Assembly: GCA_958296055.1 (NCBI GenBank)
Contig: CATQHS010000001.1
Location: 1-64,000 of the forward strand
Source: an uncultured Acidimicrobiales bacterium
Lineage (GTDB): Bacteria > Actinomycetota > Acidimicrobiia > Acidimicrobiales > Aldehydirespiratoraceae
Direction: 5' to 3'
Length of the DNA stretch: 64,000 nt
Shown here: positions 15,779-23,974 of the stretch, piece by piece
How positions within the stretch are numbered: position 1 is the first letter of the stretch
How the letters are laid out: the number at the start of each line of letters is the position of its first letter
Notes under the pieces: generated by a model
What the model was told of the DNA's origin: nothing
The model's database searches: none
Seen by the model: the letters and a program-made list of their open reading frames with translations, nothing else
Position numbers and translations under genes: made by a program

Positions 15779-16617
15779 GAGCCCGACCGGTTGGAGCGCC
15801 GCCGCCGCCGGGCCCGCAGGATCCCGAACAGGATGGAGATTTCGTAGAAGACGTACATGGGTATTGACAGGGCCAGCAGGGTGAACGGGTCGCCGCTGGG
15901 GGTTATAACCGCCACCAAGACCACGATGCCGACCACCGCGTAGGACCGGTTCCGGCGCAGCGTGCGGTTGTCCAGCAGATCCATCGCCTGCAGGCCGATC
16001 AGCACAATCGGGAACTGGAAGCCGATCCCGAAGGCGATCATCATCTTCACCACGAAGCCCAGGTAGCGCTTGGGGCTGAACAGCGACACCAGGTCGGTCC
16101 CGCCGATAGAGGCCAAGAAGTCCAGGGCCCGGGGCAGGCTCCAGTAGGCCAGGCCGGCCCCGATGACGAACAGGGCGAAGCCGATCAGCACGAAGGGGAT
16201 GGCGTATTTCTTCTCGCGGCGGTACAGGGCCGGGGCCACGAACCGCCAGATCTGCCACAGCACCATCGGCATGGCCAGGGCCAGCCCCCCGTACCCGGCC
16301 ACCGTCAGGCGCACCCCGAACGGCTCGAGCGGGTCGGTGACGAAGAGGTTGCAGCCGCCCTCGGGCCCGAAGAGCCCGGAATCGACCCGCTCGGAGATGG
16401 GGAAGGTCTGGCAGTAGGGCCGCAGCAGCAGGTCCAGTATCAGCGGGTAGAGGAACCAGCAGGCCAGCGCGCCCGTGCCCACGGCGATGACCGACTTTAT
16501 GATCCGGCCCCGCAGCTCGGTCAGGTGCTCGATGAGGGTCATCCGAGAGGCGCCGCCGCCGTTCTCGTCTCCCCCGCCGCCGCCGAGTTCGCGACCGTCG
16601 TTCTCGGCGCCGGTCAT
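15775..16617 (-). CDS. tatC: Sec-independent translocase subunit TatC
   Basis: 280 residues, multi-spanning inner-membrane protein that recognises twin-arginine signal peptides. The family start MTLIEHLTELRGRIIKS appears at residues 26-42 after a Gly/Asp/Glu-rich extension. There are six hydrophobic segments, with the conserved FGVRLTVAGYGGLALAMPMVLWQIWRFVAPALYRREKKYAIPF in the middle and FGIGFQFPIVLIGL later. The C-terminus is basic (RARRRRRSNRSGS). It lies 9 bases after tatA. The stop overlaps the helY relay ORF. Confidence 0.95.
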   Translation of the reverse strand: MTGAENDGRELGGGGGDENGGGASRMTLIEHLTELRGRIIKSVIAVGTGALACWFLYPLILDLLLRPYCQTFPISERVDSGLFGPEGGCNLFVTDPLEPFGVRLTVAGYGGLALAMPMVLWQIWRFVAPALYRREKKYAIPFVLIGFALFVIGAGLAYWSLPRALDFLASIGGTDLVSLFSPKRYLGFVVKMMIAFGIGFQFPIVLIGLQAMDLLDNRTLRRNRSYAVVGIVVLVAVITPSGDPFTLLALSIPMYVFYEISILFGILRARRRRRSNRSGS

Positions 16618-16626
16618 GGAGAGGGG

Positions 16627-17001
16627 TTAGGCCGGGGTGCCGTCTTCGGACGGTTCGGGGGCGGAGTCTGTGGCTGGCACCGGGCTCGCGGCCCCGGCCG
16701 GGATCGAAGTTCGGGCCGGCGCCGCCGGAGAGGACGATGCTGCCGGAGAGGACGGCGCCGCCGGAGAGCCGGGGTCGGCCGCCTTCAGCGTGGCCTTGGA
16801 CTCGGCCAGCGCCGCCTTCGACTCGGCCAGCGGCTCCTCAATGGCCTCTTGGAACTCCTGCTTGAACCCGGCCGCCACCCGGCGGGCCTCGGCCGCGAAC
16901 CGGCCGGCTTTGCGGATGGCGGCGGGCAGCTTCGCCGGTCCCAGCACGATGAGCCCGACCAGCAGGATGACCAGGATCTCCTGCCCGCCGAGATTGCCCA
17001 T
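16627..17001 (-). CDS. tatA: Twin-arginine translocase TatA/TatB-family subunit
   Basis: 124 residues. N-terminal membrane helix MGNLGGQEILVILLVGLIVLGPAKLP, then an amphipathic helix AAIRKAGRFAAEARRVAAGFKQEF and a Pro/Ala/Ser-rich tail of about 65 residues. The hinge LGPAKLP, with GP rather than the FG of typical TatA, resembles TatB; a single TatA/B protein may serve both roles. GGAGG lies upstream of ATG 17001. Confidence 0.88.
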   Translation of the reverse strand: MGNLGGQEILVILLVGLIVLGPAKLPAAIRKAGRFAAEARRVAAGFKQEFQEAIEEPLAESKAALAESKATLKAADPGSPAAPSSPAASSSPAAPARTSIPAGAASPVPATDSAPEPSEDGTPA

Positions 17002-17011
17002 GGCCTCCAGC

Positions 17012-17275
17012 CTACCGGTGGAGGGGGCGCGGTAGCCGGGGCCGCCGCCGCAGCCGGGCCACGGCGCGCCGGGCCGATCGCCGGGTGGCCCGCCCGTGCT
17101 CGCCCACCTCGGCGGCCAGCCTCTCCAGCTCGTCGGCCGCCACCGCGGCCGCGCCGGCCCGCCGCAGCGACCGCCTCAGCTCGGCCGCTTCGCACCCCAC
17201 TAGGCGCAGTCCGAGAGCCAGGGCGACCAAGGCCGCGGCCGAAACCGCGGCCGGCGCCAGCATCCACACCGACAC
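17012..17275 (-). CDS. Small single-pass membrane protein
   Basis: 87 residues: MSVWMLAPAAVSAAALVALALGLRLVG forms one membrane segment, followed by a basic and acidic helical tail ending in many arginines. Not recognised. It leads the tatA-tatC operon with a 10-bp gap. GTG 17275 is chosen because TATCGT (17283-17288) lies 7 bases upstream; that box is inside the first copy of a 32-bp tandem duplication. Confidence 0.55.
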   Translation of the reverse strand: MSVWMLAPAAVSAAALVALALGLRLVGCEAAELRRSLRRAGAAAVAADELERLAAEVGEHGRATRRSARRAVARLRRRPRLPRPLHR

Positions 17276-17280
17276 GCCCC

Positions 17281-17344
17281 GAACGATAGATGCCCGGACG
17301 AAGAGGACGCCCGAACGATGGATGCCCGGACGAAGAGGACGCCC
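17281..17344. repeat. 32-bp tandem duplication in a divergent promoter region
   Basis: 17281-17312 and 17313-17344 differ at one base. The copy nearer the leftward gene contains TATCGT on the minus strand; the farther copy reads CATCGT. A third, partial copy follows to about 17365. Confidence 0.85.
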
Positions 17345-17395
17345 GGGGAAGAGGATGCCCGGACGGGCGATTGATGCCGAAACGGAGGCGGCGGG

Positions 17396-17402
17396 TAAAA
17401 AT
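17396..17402 (+). promoter_or_regulatory. Candidate leaderless -10 (TAAAAAT) before the first GDPD gene
   Basis: The only A-run in the region, TAAAAAT, ends 6 bases before TTG 17409. Confidence 0.45.
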
Positions 17403-17408
17403 GACGGC

Positions 17409-18128
17409 TTGGCCACCCGGATACCGTCTTTGCTCGCCCCCCCGATTCTCTTCGCTCACCGAGGCGCCCGGGCCCGGGTCCGGGAGAACACCATGGAGGC
17501 GTTCGATCTGGCCCACCGGCTGGGCGCCACCGGGATCGAGACCGACGTCTGGCGGACGGCCGACGGCCGGATAGTCCTCGACCACGACGGCCGGTGCCGG
17601 CGCTGGGGGATCTTCGGCCGCCGGATCGGCTCGGTGGACCGGGACCGGCTGCCGGCCCACGTCCCCACCCTGGACGAGTACTACCGGCGCTTCGGCTCGG
17701 CGCTGCCGCTGAGCGTGGACGTCAAGGACGCCGCCGCCTTCGACGACTTGGTGGCGGTGGCCCGCGGCCACGGCGCCGCCTCCGGCCTGTGGGTCTGTCA
17801 CCACGACCCGGAGGTTCTGGCCCGCTGGCGGGCGGCGGCGCCGGAGGTGCAACTGGTCGCCTCGGTTCGACTGGCCCGGATCTCCGGCTCGGTCGAGCGA
17901 TGGGCGGCCGAGGCGGCCCAGGCCGGCATCAACGCGGTCAACATGCGCCGATCGGACTGGAACGGGGGCCTGACCACCCTGTTCCATCGCTTCGGCGTGC
18001 TCGCCTTCGGCTGGGACGCCCAGCACGCCCACCACATCGCCGAGCTGATCGACCTGGGCATCGACGCCGTCTACGGCGACCATGTGGACCGGATGGTGGA
18101 GGTCTTGGCCCGCTTCGACGGGGATTGA
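17409..18128 (+). CDS. Glycerophosphodiester phosphodiesterase
   Basis: 239 residues, TIM-barrel GDPD that hydrolyses glycerophosphodiesters to glycerol-3-phosphate and an alcohol. Visible motifs: FAHRGARARVRENTMEAF (catalytic HRG...EN..EAF), TGIETDVWRTADGRIVLDHDG (metal Glu/Asp and catalytic His), SVDVKD (metal ligand) and AFGWDAQHAHHIAELIDLGIDAVYGD near the C-terminus. The start is TTG 17409, just before the conserved N-terminus and behind an AT-rich -10. It ends 27 bases from the convergent lepB. Confidence 0.85.
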   Translation: MATRIPSLLAPPILFAHRGARARVRENTMEAFDLAHRLGATGIETDVWRTADGRIVLDHDGRCRRWGIFGRRIGSVDRDRLPAHVPTLDEYYRRFGSALPLSVDVKDAAAFDDLVAVARGHGAASGLWVCHHDPEVLARWRAAAPEVQLVASVRLARISGSVERWAAEAAQAGINAVNMRRSDWNGGLTTLFHRFGVLAFGWDAQHAHHIAELIDLGIDAVYGDHVDRMVEVLARFDGD

Positions 18129-18154
18129 CGAGCTGGCGCCCGCCGACTGGCCGG

Positions 18155-18847
18155 CTAGAGGGTGCCGATGTCACCGGGGGGCCAGTATTTGAGCCAGGCC
18201 CGGCCGATGATGGTTTCGGTTGCGACGGGTCCGAAGAACCGGCTGTCTCGGCTCGACGGGCGGTTGTCCCCCAGCACGAAAACATGCCCGGCGGCCACGG
18301 TGCAGCGGGTGGATGAGCCGCCGCCGGCACAGCCGGGAATGGGCCCCAGGGTGAAGGTGAGCGTGCTCGGGCCCAGATAGGGCTCTAGTAGGTAATCGCC
18401 GTTGATGGTGACGACGCCGTCCTCCAACTCGACCGTTTCGCCCTCCAGTCCTATAACTCGCTTGATCAGCGGTTCGTCGGTGCCCACCAGCCGGCCCTGA
18501 GGGCTGTCGAACACCACTACGTCGCCGCGTTGGACGGCGCCGAAGCGGTAGCTGATCTTGTCGACCAGCAGCCGGTCTCCCTGGTTCAGCGTCGGTTCCA
18601 TGGACTCCGACGGAATGGAGAAGGCTTGCACCAGAAAGGCTCTGACCAGTATGGCGATCATCAGGGCTGCGGCGATCACCGCCGTCCACTCCATGACGAC
18701 GGAGCGGAGCCTCTTGCGAGCCCGCGCCGGCTCGGGCTCGGAGGGAGTCGGCTCGGTCGGGGTCTCGTCGGCGCGGCCGGGTGTCGGCTCGGTCGAGGCC
18801 TCGTCGGCTCGGCCGGGCGTCGGCTCGGTCGGGGTCTCGTCGGTCAC
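18155..18847 (-). CDS. lepB: Signal peptidase I
   Basis: 230 residues. Cytoplasmic N-terminal tail, membrane helix VVMEWTAVIAAALMIAILVRAFLV (about 50-73), catalytic Ser in SIPSESMEPTL (Ser82) and Lys in GDRLLVDKISYR (Lys97), then the GDVVVFDSP strand and GDNRPSSRDSRFFGPV. It removes signal peptides on the outer face of the membrane. GTG 18847 overlaps the pafC stop (GTGA). Residues 3-38 are three copies of a 12-residue acidic/Pro unit (DETPTEPTPGRA). Confidence 0.93.
   Translation of the reverse strand: MTDETPTEPTPGRADEASTEPTPGRADETPTEPTPSEPEPARARKRLRSVVMEWTAVIAAALMIAILVRAFLVQAFSIPSESMEPTLNQGDRLLVDKISYRFGAVQRGDVVVFDSPQGRLVGTDEPLIKRVIGLEGETVELEDGVVTINGDYLLEPYLGPSTLTFTLGPIPGCAGGGSSTRCTVAAGHVFVLGDNRPSSRDSRFFGPVATETIIGRAWLKYWPPGDIGTL
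18734..18841 (-). repeat. Three 36-bp in-frame repeats at the lepB start
   Basis: Three consecutive units encode DETPTEPTPGRA, DEASTEPTPGRA and DETPTEPTPSEP, directly after the start codon. Confidence 0.88.
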
Positions 18848-19845
18848 GGCCCGCTCCGGTAGCGCTCGAGGATCCGGGCCGCGGTGGAGGCGACCAGGTC
18901 GGGGGGGATGGCGGGGTCCCGCTCGACCACCTCGGCCTCGGGGCCGAGGCGCATCAGCAGCCGGGCCAGCCATGTCTCCGACGCCACCATCCGCACTTCC
19001 ACGCCGCCGCCGTCAAGATCCCGGCGCTCCAGGACCGGGTACTGCTCGGCTGCCCAGGCCGCCGCCTCGGTCAGCCGGATCGTCACCACCGGGTCGTCCG
19101 GGTCGGGCGCCGGGGTCGGGGCCTCCCGGCGGCTGAGATCGACTTCGACGCGGGTCTCGGTGGGAGTGACGCGGCGGATCCGATCCACCCGGAACACCCG
19201 CTCCGCCCCGGCTCGGTGGCACCACCCGCTCAGGTACCAGTGGCCGTGATCGCTGAAGACCAGGGCCGGGTCGACGGCCCGGGCCGTCAGCCGGTCGCGG
19301 TGATAGGAGTAGTACTCGATCTCCACCCGGCGGCGGTCCTCCACGGCCCGGCGCAGCGTCTGCAGCGTCGCCCGGGGCGCGTAGCCGAGGCTGACCTCGA
19401 CGCTGGCGCCGGCCTCGTCGCCCAGAACCAGGCCGAGCTTGGCCAGGGCCCGCAATAGCGGCCCGGCCCCGTCGTCGGCCGGCTCGCCCGCGGTGGCCGC
19501 GCCGCTCCCCGATTCGCCCTCGGGGGTCAGGGCGAGCACGCTGCGCCCGGCGATCAGGAGCCGGGCCGCCTCCTCGGCCGACAGCCGCAGAGGCTGCGAG
19601 AACCAGTCGGCGTAACGGATGTGGACCACCTCGTCGGCTATGTCCACCTCGATGAGGGTGTCGGGCGTGTAGGGATGGACGCCCACGAAGAACAGGACCT
19701 CGGTCAGATCGGCCAGCAACTGGTCCCGGGGGTAGTCGAACCGGGCGGTCATCTCGTCGATGAGGGCCCCGTCGCGGGCCACCACCCAGGGGATCACCCC
19801 CAGCAGCCGGGCCATGCGCTCGGCGGCGGTGAGTCGGGCGCTCAT
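18844..19845 (-). CDS. pafC: WYL-domain transcriptional regulator PafC
   Basis: 333 residues. N-terminal winged-helix-like part with ERMARLLGVIPWVVARDGALIDEM, then a WYL domain with VEIEYYSYHRDRLTARAVDPALVFSDHGHWYLSGWCHRAGAERVFRVDRI, where the YLSGWC...R..FRVDRI strand is the ligand or ssDNA-sensing site. A C-terminal extension (WCX-like) follows. As the second WYL gene after pafA it corresponds to PafC, which with PafB activates the DNA-damage regulon in mycobacteria. The start ATG overlaps the pafB stop by 4 bases. Confidence 0.88.
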   Translation of the reverse strand: MSARLTAAERMARLLGVIPWVVARDGALIDEMTARFDYPRDQLLADLTEVLFFVGVHPYTPDTLIEVDIADEVVHIRYADWFSQPLRLSAEEAARLLIAGRSVLALTPEGESGSGAATAGEPADDGAGPLLRALAKLGLVLGDEAGASVEVSLGYAPRATLQTLRRAVEDRRRVEIEYYSYHRDRLTARAVDPALVFSDHGHWYLSGWCHRAGAERVFRVDRIRRVTPTETRVEVDLSRREAPTPAPDPDDPVVTIRLTEAAAWAAEQYPVLERRDLDGGGVEVRMVASETWLARLLMRLGPEAEVVERDPAIPPDLVASTAARILERYRSGP

Positions 19846-20810
19846 CGCCGCCCCTGCTCCCGGTTGGCCATCGCCTCGAGCCAGTCGATCACGGCGCCGC
19901 GCAGCTCTTCGGGGGCCAGCACCTCGGCCCGGTCGAGGAAGCTCAGCACCAGGGACCGGAAGGCGTCGGGGTTGCGCACCTTCAGGGTCAGAACCACCGA
20001 CCCGTCCGGCTGGGGCTCGCCGTCGGCCCCGGTGACGTGGCTGGCCCAGGCGGCCTGGTCGGCGTCGACTGAGACCCGGGCCTCGACCGGCTCGGCGTCG
20101 CCCAGCTCCCAGCCCAGCAGGGGGCCGATGTCGCCCGCGGGCGGGCGGGCATGGGCGGTCGGGCCGCCCAGCGTCACCGGCCCGGTCATGCGGTCGACCC
20201 GGAAGACCCGTTCGGCCTCCCGGTCCCGGTCCCAGCCTGACAGGTACCAGTGGCCCCGGCTGAACGACAGTCGTCCCGGCTCGACGGTACGGGCCTCGCC
20301 GTTGTAGACGAAGGCGGCGACCCGCCGCCGGGCCGCGCCCTCCACCAGCGCGGCCAGGGGCTCGTCGAAGGGCAGGGCCCCCACCGGGGCCGGGTCACCG
20401 GCGCCGCCCGACCCGGCGCCGTCGGGGTCGTCGCCGCCGGCCGGCGCCGCGAAAGGGCCGCCCAGCTTGGTGAAAGCGCTGCCCACTCCCCCCTCCAGGC
20501 GCACCAGGTTGGAGGCCAGGTGCAGCGCGGCCAGCTCGTCGGGAGCCAGGCCCGGGTCTCGCCCGGCGTACTCGCCGCGCCGGATGTGGTAGCCCTCGAC
20601 CGGCGGGTCGGTGCCGGGGGTGGGCGAACTGCGGAGGGGGACGCCGATGGAGCGGAGGTCGGCCTTGTCGCGCTCGAAGCTGCGACGGAAGGAGTCCAGC
20701 GCCGCCGGATAGGCCGCGGCCATCCGCCGGTGGATTTCCCCGGCGGTGATCGGCCTAGCCGTGTTCAACAACTCGGCGGTGAGGTTCAGGAGCCGTTCGA
20801 GCTTGTCCAC
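19842..20810 (-). CDS. pafB: WYL-domain transcriptional regulator PafB
   Basis: 322 residues. HTH region DKLERLLNLTAELLNTARPITAGEIHRRM, then RRSFERDKADLRSIGVPL, typical of the PafB/YafY DNA-binding domain. The WYL domain has VAAFVYNGEARTVEPGRLSFSRGHWYLSGWDRDREAERVFRVDRM. It forms a heterodimer with PafC in characterised species. GTG 20810 lies 38 bases after the pafA stop, the usual pafA-pafB-pafC order. Confidence 0.88.
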   Translation of the reverse strand: MDKLERLLNLTAELLNTARPITAGEIHRRMAAAYPAALDSFRRSFERDKADLRSIGVPLRSSPTPGTDPPVEGYHIRRGEYAGRDPGLAPDELAALHLASNLVRLEGGVGSAFTKLGGPFAAPAGGDDPDGAGSGGAGDPAPVGALPFDEPLAALVEGAARRRVAAFVYNGEARTVEPGRLSFSRGHWYLSGWDRDREAERVFRVDRMTGPVTLGGPTAHARPPAGDIGPLLGWELGDAEPVEARVSVDADQAAWASHVTGADGEPQPDGSVVLTLKVRNPDAFRSLVLSFLDRAEVLAPEELRGAVIDWLEAMANREQGRR

Positions 20811-20848
20811 GGTCGCTTCAGGAGGTCGCGGTCAAAGGATCATGGAGA

Positions 20849-22252
20849 TCAGAGCGACGCGATGAGCTTGTCCACCCGCTCGTCGTGGGCCTTGAACGGG
20901 TCTTTGCACAGCACGGTCCGCTGCGCCTGGTCGTTGAGCTTCAGGTGGACCCAATCGACGGTGTAGTCGCGCTTGCGCTCCTTGGCCCGCTTGATGAACT
21001 CGCCCCGGAGCCGGGCCCGCGTCGTCGCCGGCGGGTGCTTTGTCGCCTGCTCGATCTCGTCGTCGGTGGAGATCCGCTCGACCAGCCCGCCGTCTTTGTG
21101 GTTGGCGCTTTGATGCTGCTGCGTCAGGTAGAAGAGCCCCCGGCGCCGGTTCTGGTCGACGGTGCCCGAGCTCACGTCGTGGTACTGGAGATCGACTAGG
21201 GCCACCTTGGGGTCGGCCATGGCCAGGCCGTGGCGGGCCCGGTACTCCTCCACCAGGTTGTGCTTGATCACCCAGTCCACCTCCCGGTCCAGCTTCAGCG
21301 GGTCGTTCTCGATGGCGGAGAGGCAGTACTCCCACATGTCCAGCGCCATCTGCTCCTCGTCGGACAGGTCGTGGTGCTCGGCGAAGCGCAAGGCCCGGCT
21401 CAGGTACTCCGACTGGATGTCCAGGGCGCTCACCTCACGCCCGTTGGCCAGCCGGATGCGGCGCCGACAGGTGAGGTCGTGGCTGATCTCGCGGATGGCC
21501 CGGATGGGGTTCTCCAGGGTCATGTCCCGCAGAACCACCCGGGGCTCCTCCAGCATCCGCAGGATCAGCGCGCAGGCCCCGACCTTGAGGAAGGTGGTGT
21601 ACTCGCTCATGTTGGAGTCGCCCACGATCACGTGCAGGCGCCGGAACCGCTCGGCGTCGGCGTGGGGCTCGTCGCGGGTGTTGATGATGGGGCGGGAGCG
21701 GGTGGTGGCCGAGGAGATCCCCTCCCAGATGTGCTCGGCCCGCTGGCTCACGCAGAACTGAGCCCCCCGGGCCGTCTGGAGCACCTTGCCGGCCCCGGCG
21801 TAGATCTGGCGGCTGACCAGGAACGGGATGAGCACCTCGGAGTAGGCCGACAAGTCGTCGCGCCGGCTGGTCAGGTAGTTCTCGTGGCAGCCGTAGCTGT
21901 TGCCGGCCGAGTCGGTGTTGTTCTTGAACAGGTATATGTCGCCCTTGATGCCCTCTTCGGCTAGGCGCCGCTCGGCGTTGACCAGGAGCTGCTCCAGGAT
22001 CCGCTCCCCGGCCTTGTCGTGTGTCACCAGATCGCGGACGGAGTCGCACTCGGGGGTGGCGTACTCGGGGTGGCTGCCCACGTCCAGGTACAGCCGGGAG
22101 CCGTTTTGGAGGAAGACGTTGCTGCTGCGGCCCCAGGAGACGACCCGCCGGAACAGGTAGCGGGCCACCTCGTCGGGGCTCAGCCGGCGCTGCCCCCGCT
22201 GCATGCAGATGACGCCGTACTCGCTCTCTATCCCGAAGATCCGCCGCTGCAC
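20849..22252 (-). CDS. pafA: Pup-protein ligase PafA
   Basis: 467 residues. Joins the C-terminal glutamate of Pup to substrate lysines using ATP. The N-terminus [11 protein letters not shown] holds the ATP/Mg-binding Glu; [15 protein letters not shown] carries the conserved catalytic Asp; [49 protein letters not shown] and [19 protein letters not shown] complete the family pattern. GTG 22252 has TACGGT 6 bases upstream, so it is probably read from its own leaderless promoter as well as from prcA. Distinguished from Dop by the absence of the Dop loop after IESEYG. Confidence 0.95.
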   Translation of the reverse strand: MQRRIFGIESEYGVICMQRGQRRLSPDEVARYLFRRVVSWGRSSNVFLQNGSRLYLDVGSHPEYATPECDSVRDLVTHDKAGERILEQLLVNAERRLAEEGIKGDIYLFKNNTDSAGNSYGCHENYLTSRRDDLSAYSEVLIPFLVSRQIYAGAGKVLQTARGAQFCVSQRAEHIWEGISSATTRSRPIINTRDEPHADAERFRRLHVIVGDSNMSEYTTFLKVGACALILRMLEEPRVVLRDMTLENPIRAIREISHDLTCRRRIRLANGREVSALDIQSEYLSRALRFAEHHDLSDEEQMALDMWEYCLSAIENDPLKLDREVDWVIKHNLVEEYRARHGLAMADPKVALVDLQYHDVSSGTVDQNRRRGLFYLTQQHQSANHKDGGLVERISTDDEIEQATKHPPATTRARLRGEFIKRAKERKRDYTVDWVHLKLNDQAQRTVLCKDPFKAHDERVDKLIASL

Positions 22253-22258
22253 GCCGCC

Positions 22259-22264
22259 ACCGTA
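22259..22264 (-). promoter_or_regulatory. Leaderless -10 box (TACGGT) of pafA
   Basis: TACGGT on the minus strand, 6 bases before GTG 22252, in the 54-bp prcA-pafA gap. Confidence 0.6.
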
Positions 22265-22306
22265 CCGGACCCTCGGGCCCGGCCCCGCGCTCTTTGGGCC
22301 CAGCCC

Positions 22307-22999
22307 TTATCCGCCGGCCAGGATGGCGGCCATGGCCGGGTCGTCGATGCGGACGAAGGTCCGGCGCCCGCGGCTGCGGGACAACACGGCCGCCTCCAAG
22401 TCGGCGGCCTCCAAGGCCCGGTCGGGCCCGGCCAGCGCCGCCACCGCGGTGCGCACCCCCGACTCCAGCGACGGGGTCGGCCCGGTGGCGGCCGGCTCGA
22501 AACGCTCCGAGATGGCCTCGGTCTCGCCGCCCAGCACCACCCAGCGGTCCTTGTCCATGACGGTGCCGTCGTAGAGGATGTGGAAGAGCTGGTCGCCGCC
22601 GCCTTCGGGGTCGGCGCCCACCTCGGCCACCAGGATCTCCACCTCCATGGGCTTGAGTTCGTGGGTGAACACCTGGCCCAGGCTCTGGGCGTAGGCGTTG
22701 GCCAGGCTGCGGGCGTCCACGTCGGCTCGGCTGAAGGCGAACCCCTTGAGGTCGGCGTGGCGGACCCCGGCGATGCGGAGCTGGTCGAACTCGTTGTACT
22801 TGCCCACTCCGGCGAAGGCGATGCGGTCGTAGATTTCGCTCACCTTGCGCAAGCTGGCCGAGGTGTTCTCGGCCACGATGGCGATGCCGTCGTCGTAGCG
22901 GAAGCCGATGAGGCTCCGGCCCTTGGCGATGCCCTTGCGGGCGTAGTCGGCCCGGTCCTTCATCACCTGCTCCGGCGCCACGTAGAACGGCATGCTCAT
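22307..22999 (-). CDS. prcA: 20S proteasome alpha subunit
   Basis: 230 residues. N-terminus MSMPFYVAPEQVMKDRADYARKGIAKGRSLIGFRYDDGIAIVAENTS is the actinobacterial PrcA pattern; H0-helix residues gate the pore. The protein lacks an N-terminal nucleophile, as expected. The usual C-terminal helix and AAVLSRSRGRRTFVRI follow. It assembles as heptameric end rings on PrcB. ATG 22999 is reached from prcB through two chained 15-residue mini-ORFs. Confidence 0.95.
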   Translation of the reverse strand: MSMPFYVAPEQVMKDRADYARKGIAKGRSLIGFRYDDGIAIVAENTSASLRKVSEIYDRIAFAGVGKYNEFDQLRIAGVRHADLKGFAFSRADVDARSLANAYAQSLGQVFTHELKPMEVEILVAEVGADPEGGGDQLFHILYDGTVMDKDRWVVLGGETEAISERFEPAATGPTPSLESGVRTAVAALAGPDRALEAADLEAAVLSRSRGRRTFVRIDDPAMAAILAGG

Positions 23000-23043
23000 T
23001 CTTCGGCCCCCTCAGTGCTGCGGCCCGACGACGGCATGTTCAT
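22996..23043 (-). other. Second mini-ORF relay (MNMPSSGRSTEGAEE) before prcA
   Basis: ATG 23043 overlaps the TGA of the first mini-ORF; its own TGA overlaps the prcA ATG at 22999. The head repeats PrcA MSMP; the distance between starts is 44. Confidence 0.8.
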
Positions 23044-23087
23044 GGGCCGGTCCCCTCAGTGCTGCGGCCCGACAACGGCATGCTCAT
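23040..23087 (-). other. First mini-ORF relay (MSMPLSGRSTEGTGP) after prcB
   Basis: ATG 23087 overlaps the prcB TGA (ATGA); its TGA overlaps the next ATG 44 bases on. It begins like PrcA (MSMP) and ends like PrcB (TGTGP), exactly what duplication of the junction would give. Confidence 0.8.
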
Positions 23088-23974
23088 GGGCCGGTCCCCG
23101 TTCCGGTGCTCTGGCGGCGGCTCATCAGGGCGTCGCTGCGGCGGCGGAGCTCGTCGTCGTCGAGCCGGGCGTAGCCCTCGGTGCCGATAGCGGCCACCAC
23201 CGGGTATATGCCCCTCAGCGGGTCGGGCCCGCCGGTGGCCGCGTCCTCTTCGGCCGCCACCGCCATGGCCTCCAAGGCCAGATCGACCACCGGCCCCGCC
23301 TCCATGGCATCCCTCAGCCCCAGCTTGACCACGGTGCCGGCGTGCAGGGCGCCGGAGCCGGCGGCCGCGTAGTCCTTCTCCTCGTAGCGGCCGCCGGTGA
23401 TGTCGTATTCGAAGATGCGGCCCCGGCCGTCGGCCAGGTCGTACCCGGCGAAGATGGGGACCACGGCCAGGCCCTGCATGGCCGCGGGCAGGTTGCCCCG
23501 GATCATCTGGCCGAGCTGGTTGGCCTTGCCCTCCAGGCTGATGGGCGTGCCCTCCACCTTCTCGTAGTGCTCGAGCTGGAGCTGGAAGAGCCTCACCATC
23601 TCGGTGGCCGGGCCGGCCGCGCCGGCTATGGCCACCCCCGAGTGGCGGTCGGCGGGGAAGACCTTCTCTATGGCGTGGTGGCTGATGAGGTTGCCCGAGG
23701 TGACCCGCCGGTCGCCGGCCATGATCACCCCGTCGGCGCAGCGGATGGCCAAACAGGTGGTGCCGTGGCGGACCTCACCGCCGAGGAGCGAACCCTCCGC
23801 GCCCGTAAACGGGTTTTTCGCGCCCGGGAGCGAACCTCCCGCACCGGGGAGCGAACCTCCCGCGCCGGGGAGCGGGCCGGGCAGCCCCACCGGCTCGGCC
23901 CGGCCGGTGCGGCGCAGCAGGGCGGCGAAATCCGGGCCGGGATCGTCGCCGGCGCCGAAGAGGGGGAGGGTCAC
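23084..23974 (-). CDS. prcB: 20S proteasome beta subunit with long repetitive propeptide
   Basis: 296 residues. The mature subunit starts at Thr72 in RHG-TTCLAIRCADGVIMAGDRR, the N-terminal nucleophile exposed by autocleavage after Gly71. Conserved Asp and Lys follow (DGV, GDRRVTSGNL). The 71-residue propeptide contains four 7-residue repeats (LPGAGGS type). GTG 23974 overlaps the pup stop. It forms the inner rings of the 20S core. Confidence 0.95.
   Translation of the reverse strand: MTLPLFGAGDDPGPDFAALLRRTGRAEPVGLPGPLPGAGGSLPGAGGSLPGAKNPFTGAEGSLLGGEVRHGTTCLAIRCADGVIMAGDRRVTSGNLISHHAIEKVFPADRHSGVAIAGAAGPATEMVRLFQLQLEHYEKVEGTPISLEGKANQLGQMIRGNLPAAMQGLAVVPIFAGYDLADGRGRIFEYDITGGRYEEKDYAAAGSGALHAGTVVKLGLRDAMEAGPVVDLALEAMAVAAEEDAATGGPDPLRGIYPVVAAIGTEGYARLDDDELRRRSDALMSRRQSTGTGTGP
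23789..23872 (-). repeat. Four 21-bp repeats in the PrcB propeptide
   Basis: Units LPGAGGS, LPGAGGS, LPGAKNP and FTGAEGS at residues 35-62, encoded by variants of GGGAGCGAACCTCCCGCGCC read on the minus strand. Confidence 0.85.

Larger units (their letters stand above)
22987..23095 (-). repeat. 44-bp tandem repeat at the prcB-prcA junction
   Basis: ACGGCATGCTCAT recurs (one copy with a single change) at 22987, 23031 and 23075. The two full units differ at two positions. The period is exactly 44. Confidence 0.92.

Noticed and set aside
22987..23095. 44-bp repeats as a CRISPR or attachment site
   Set aside because: No spacers or integrase; the repeats exactly match the adjoining gene ends.
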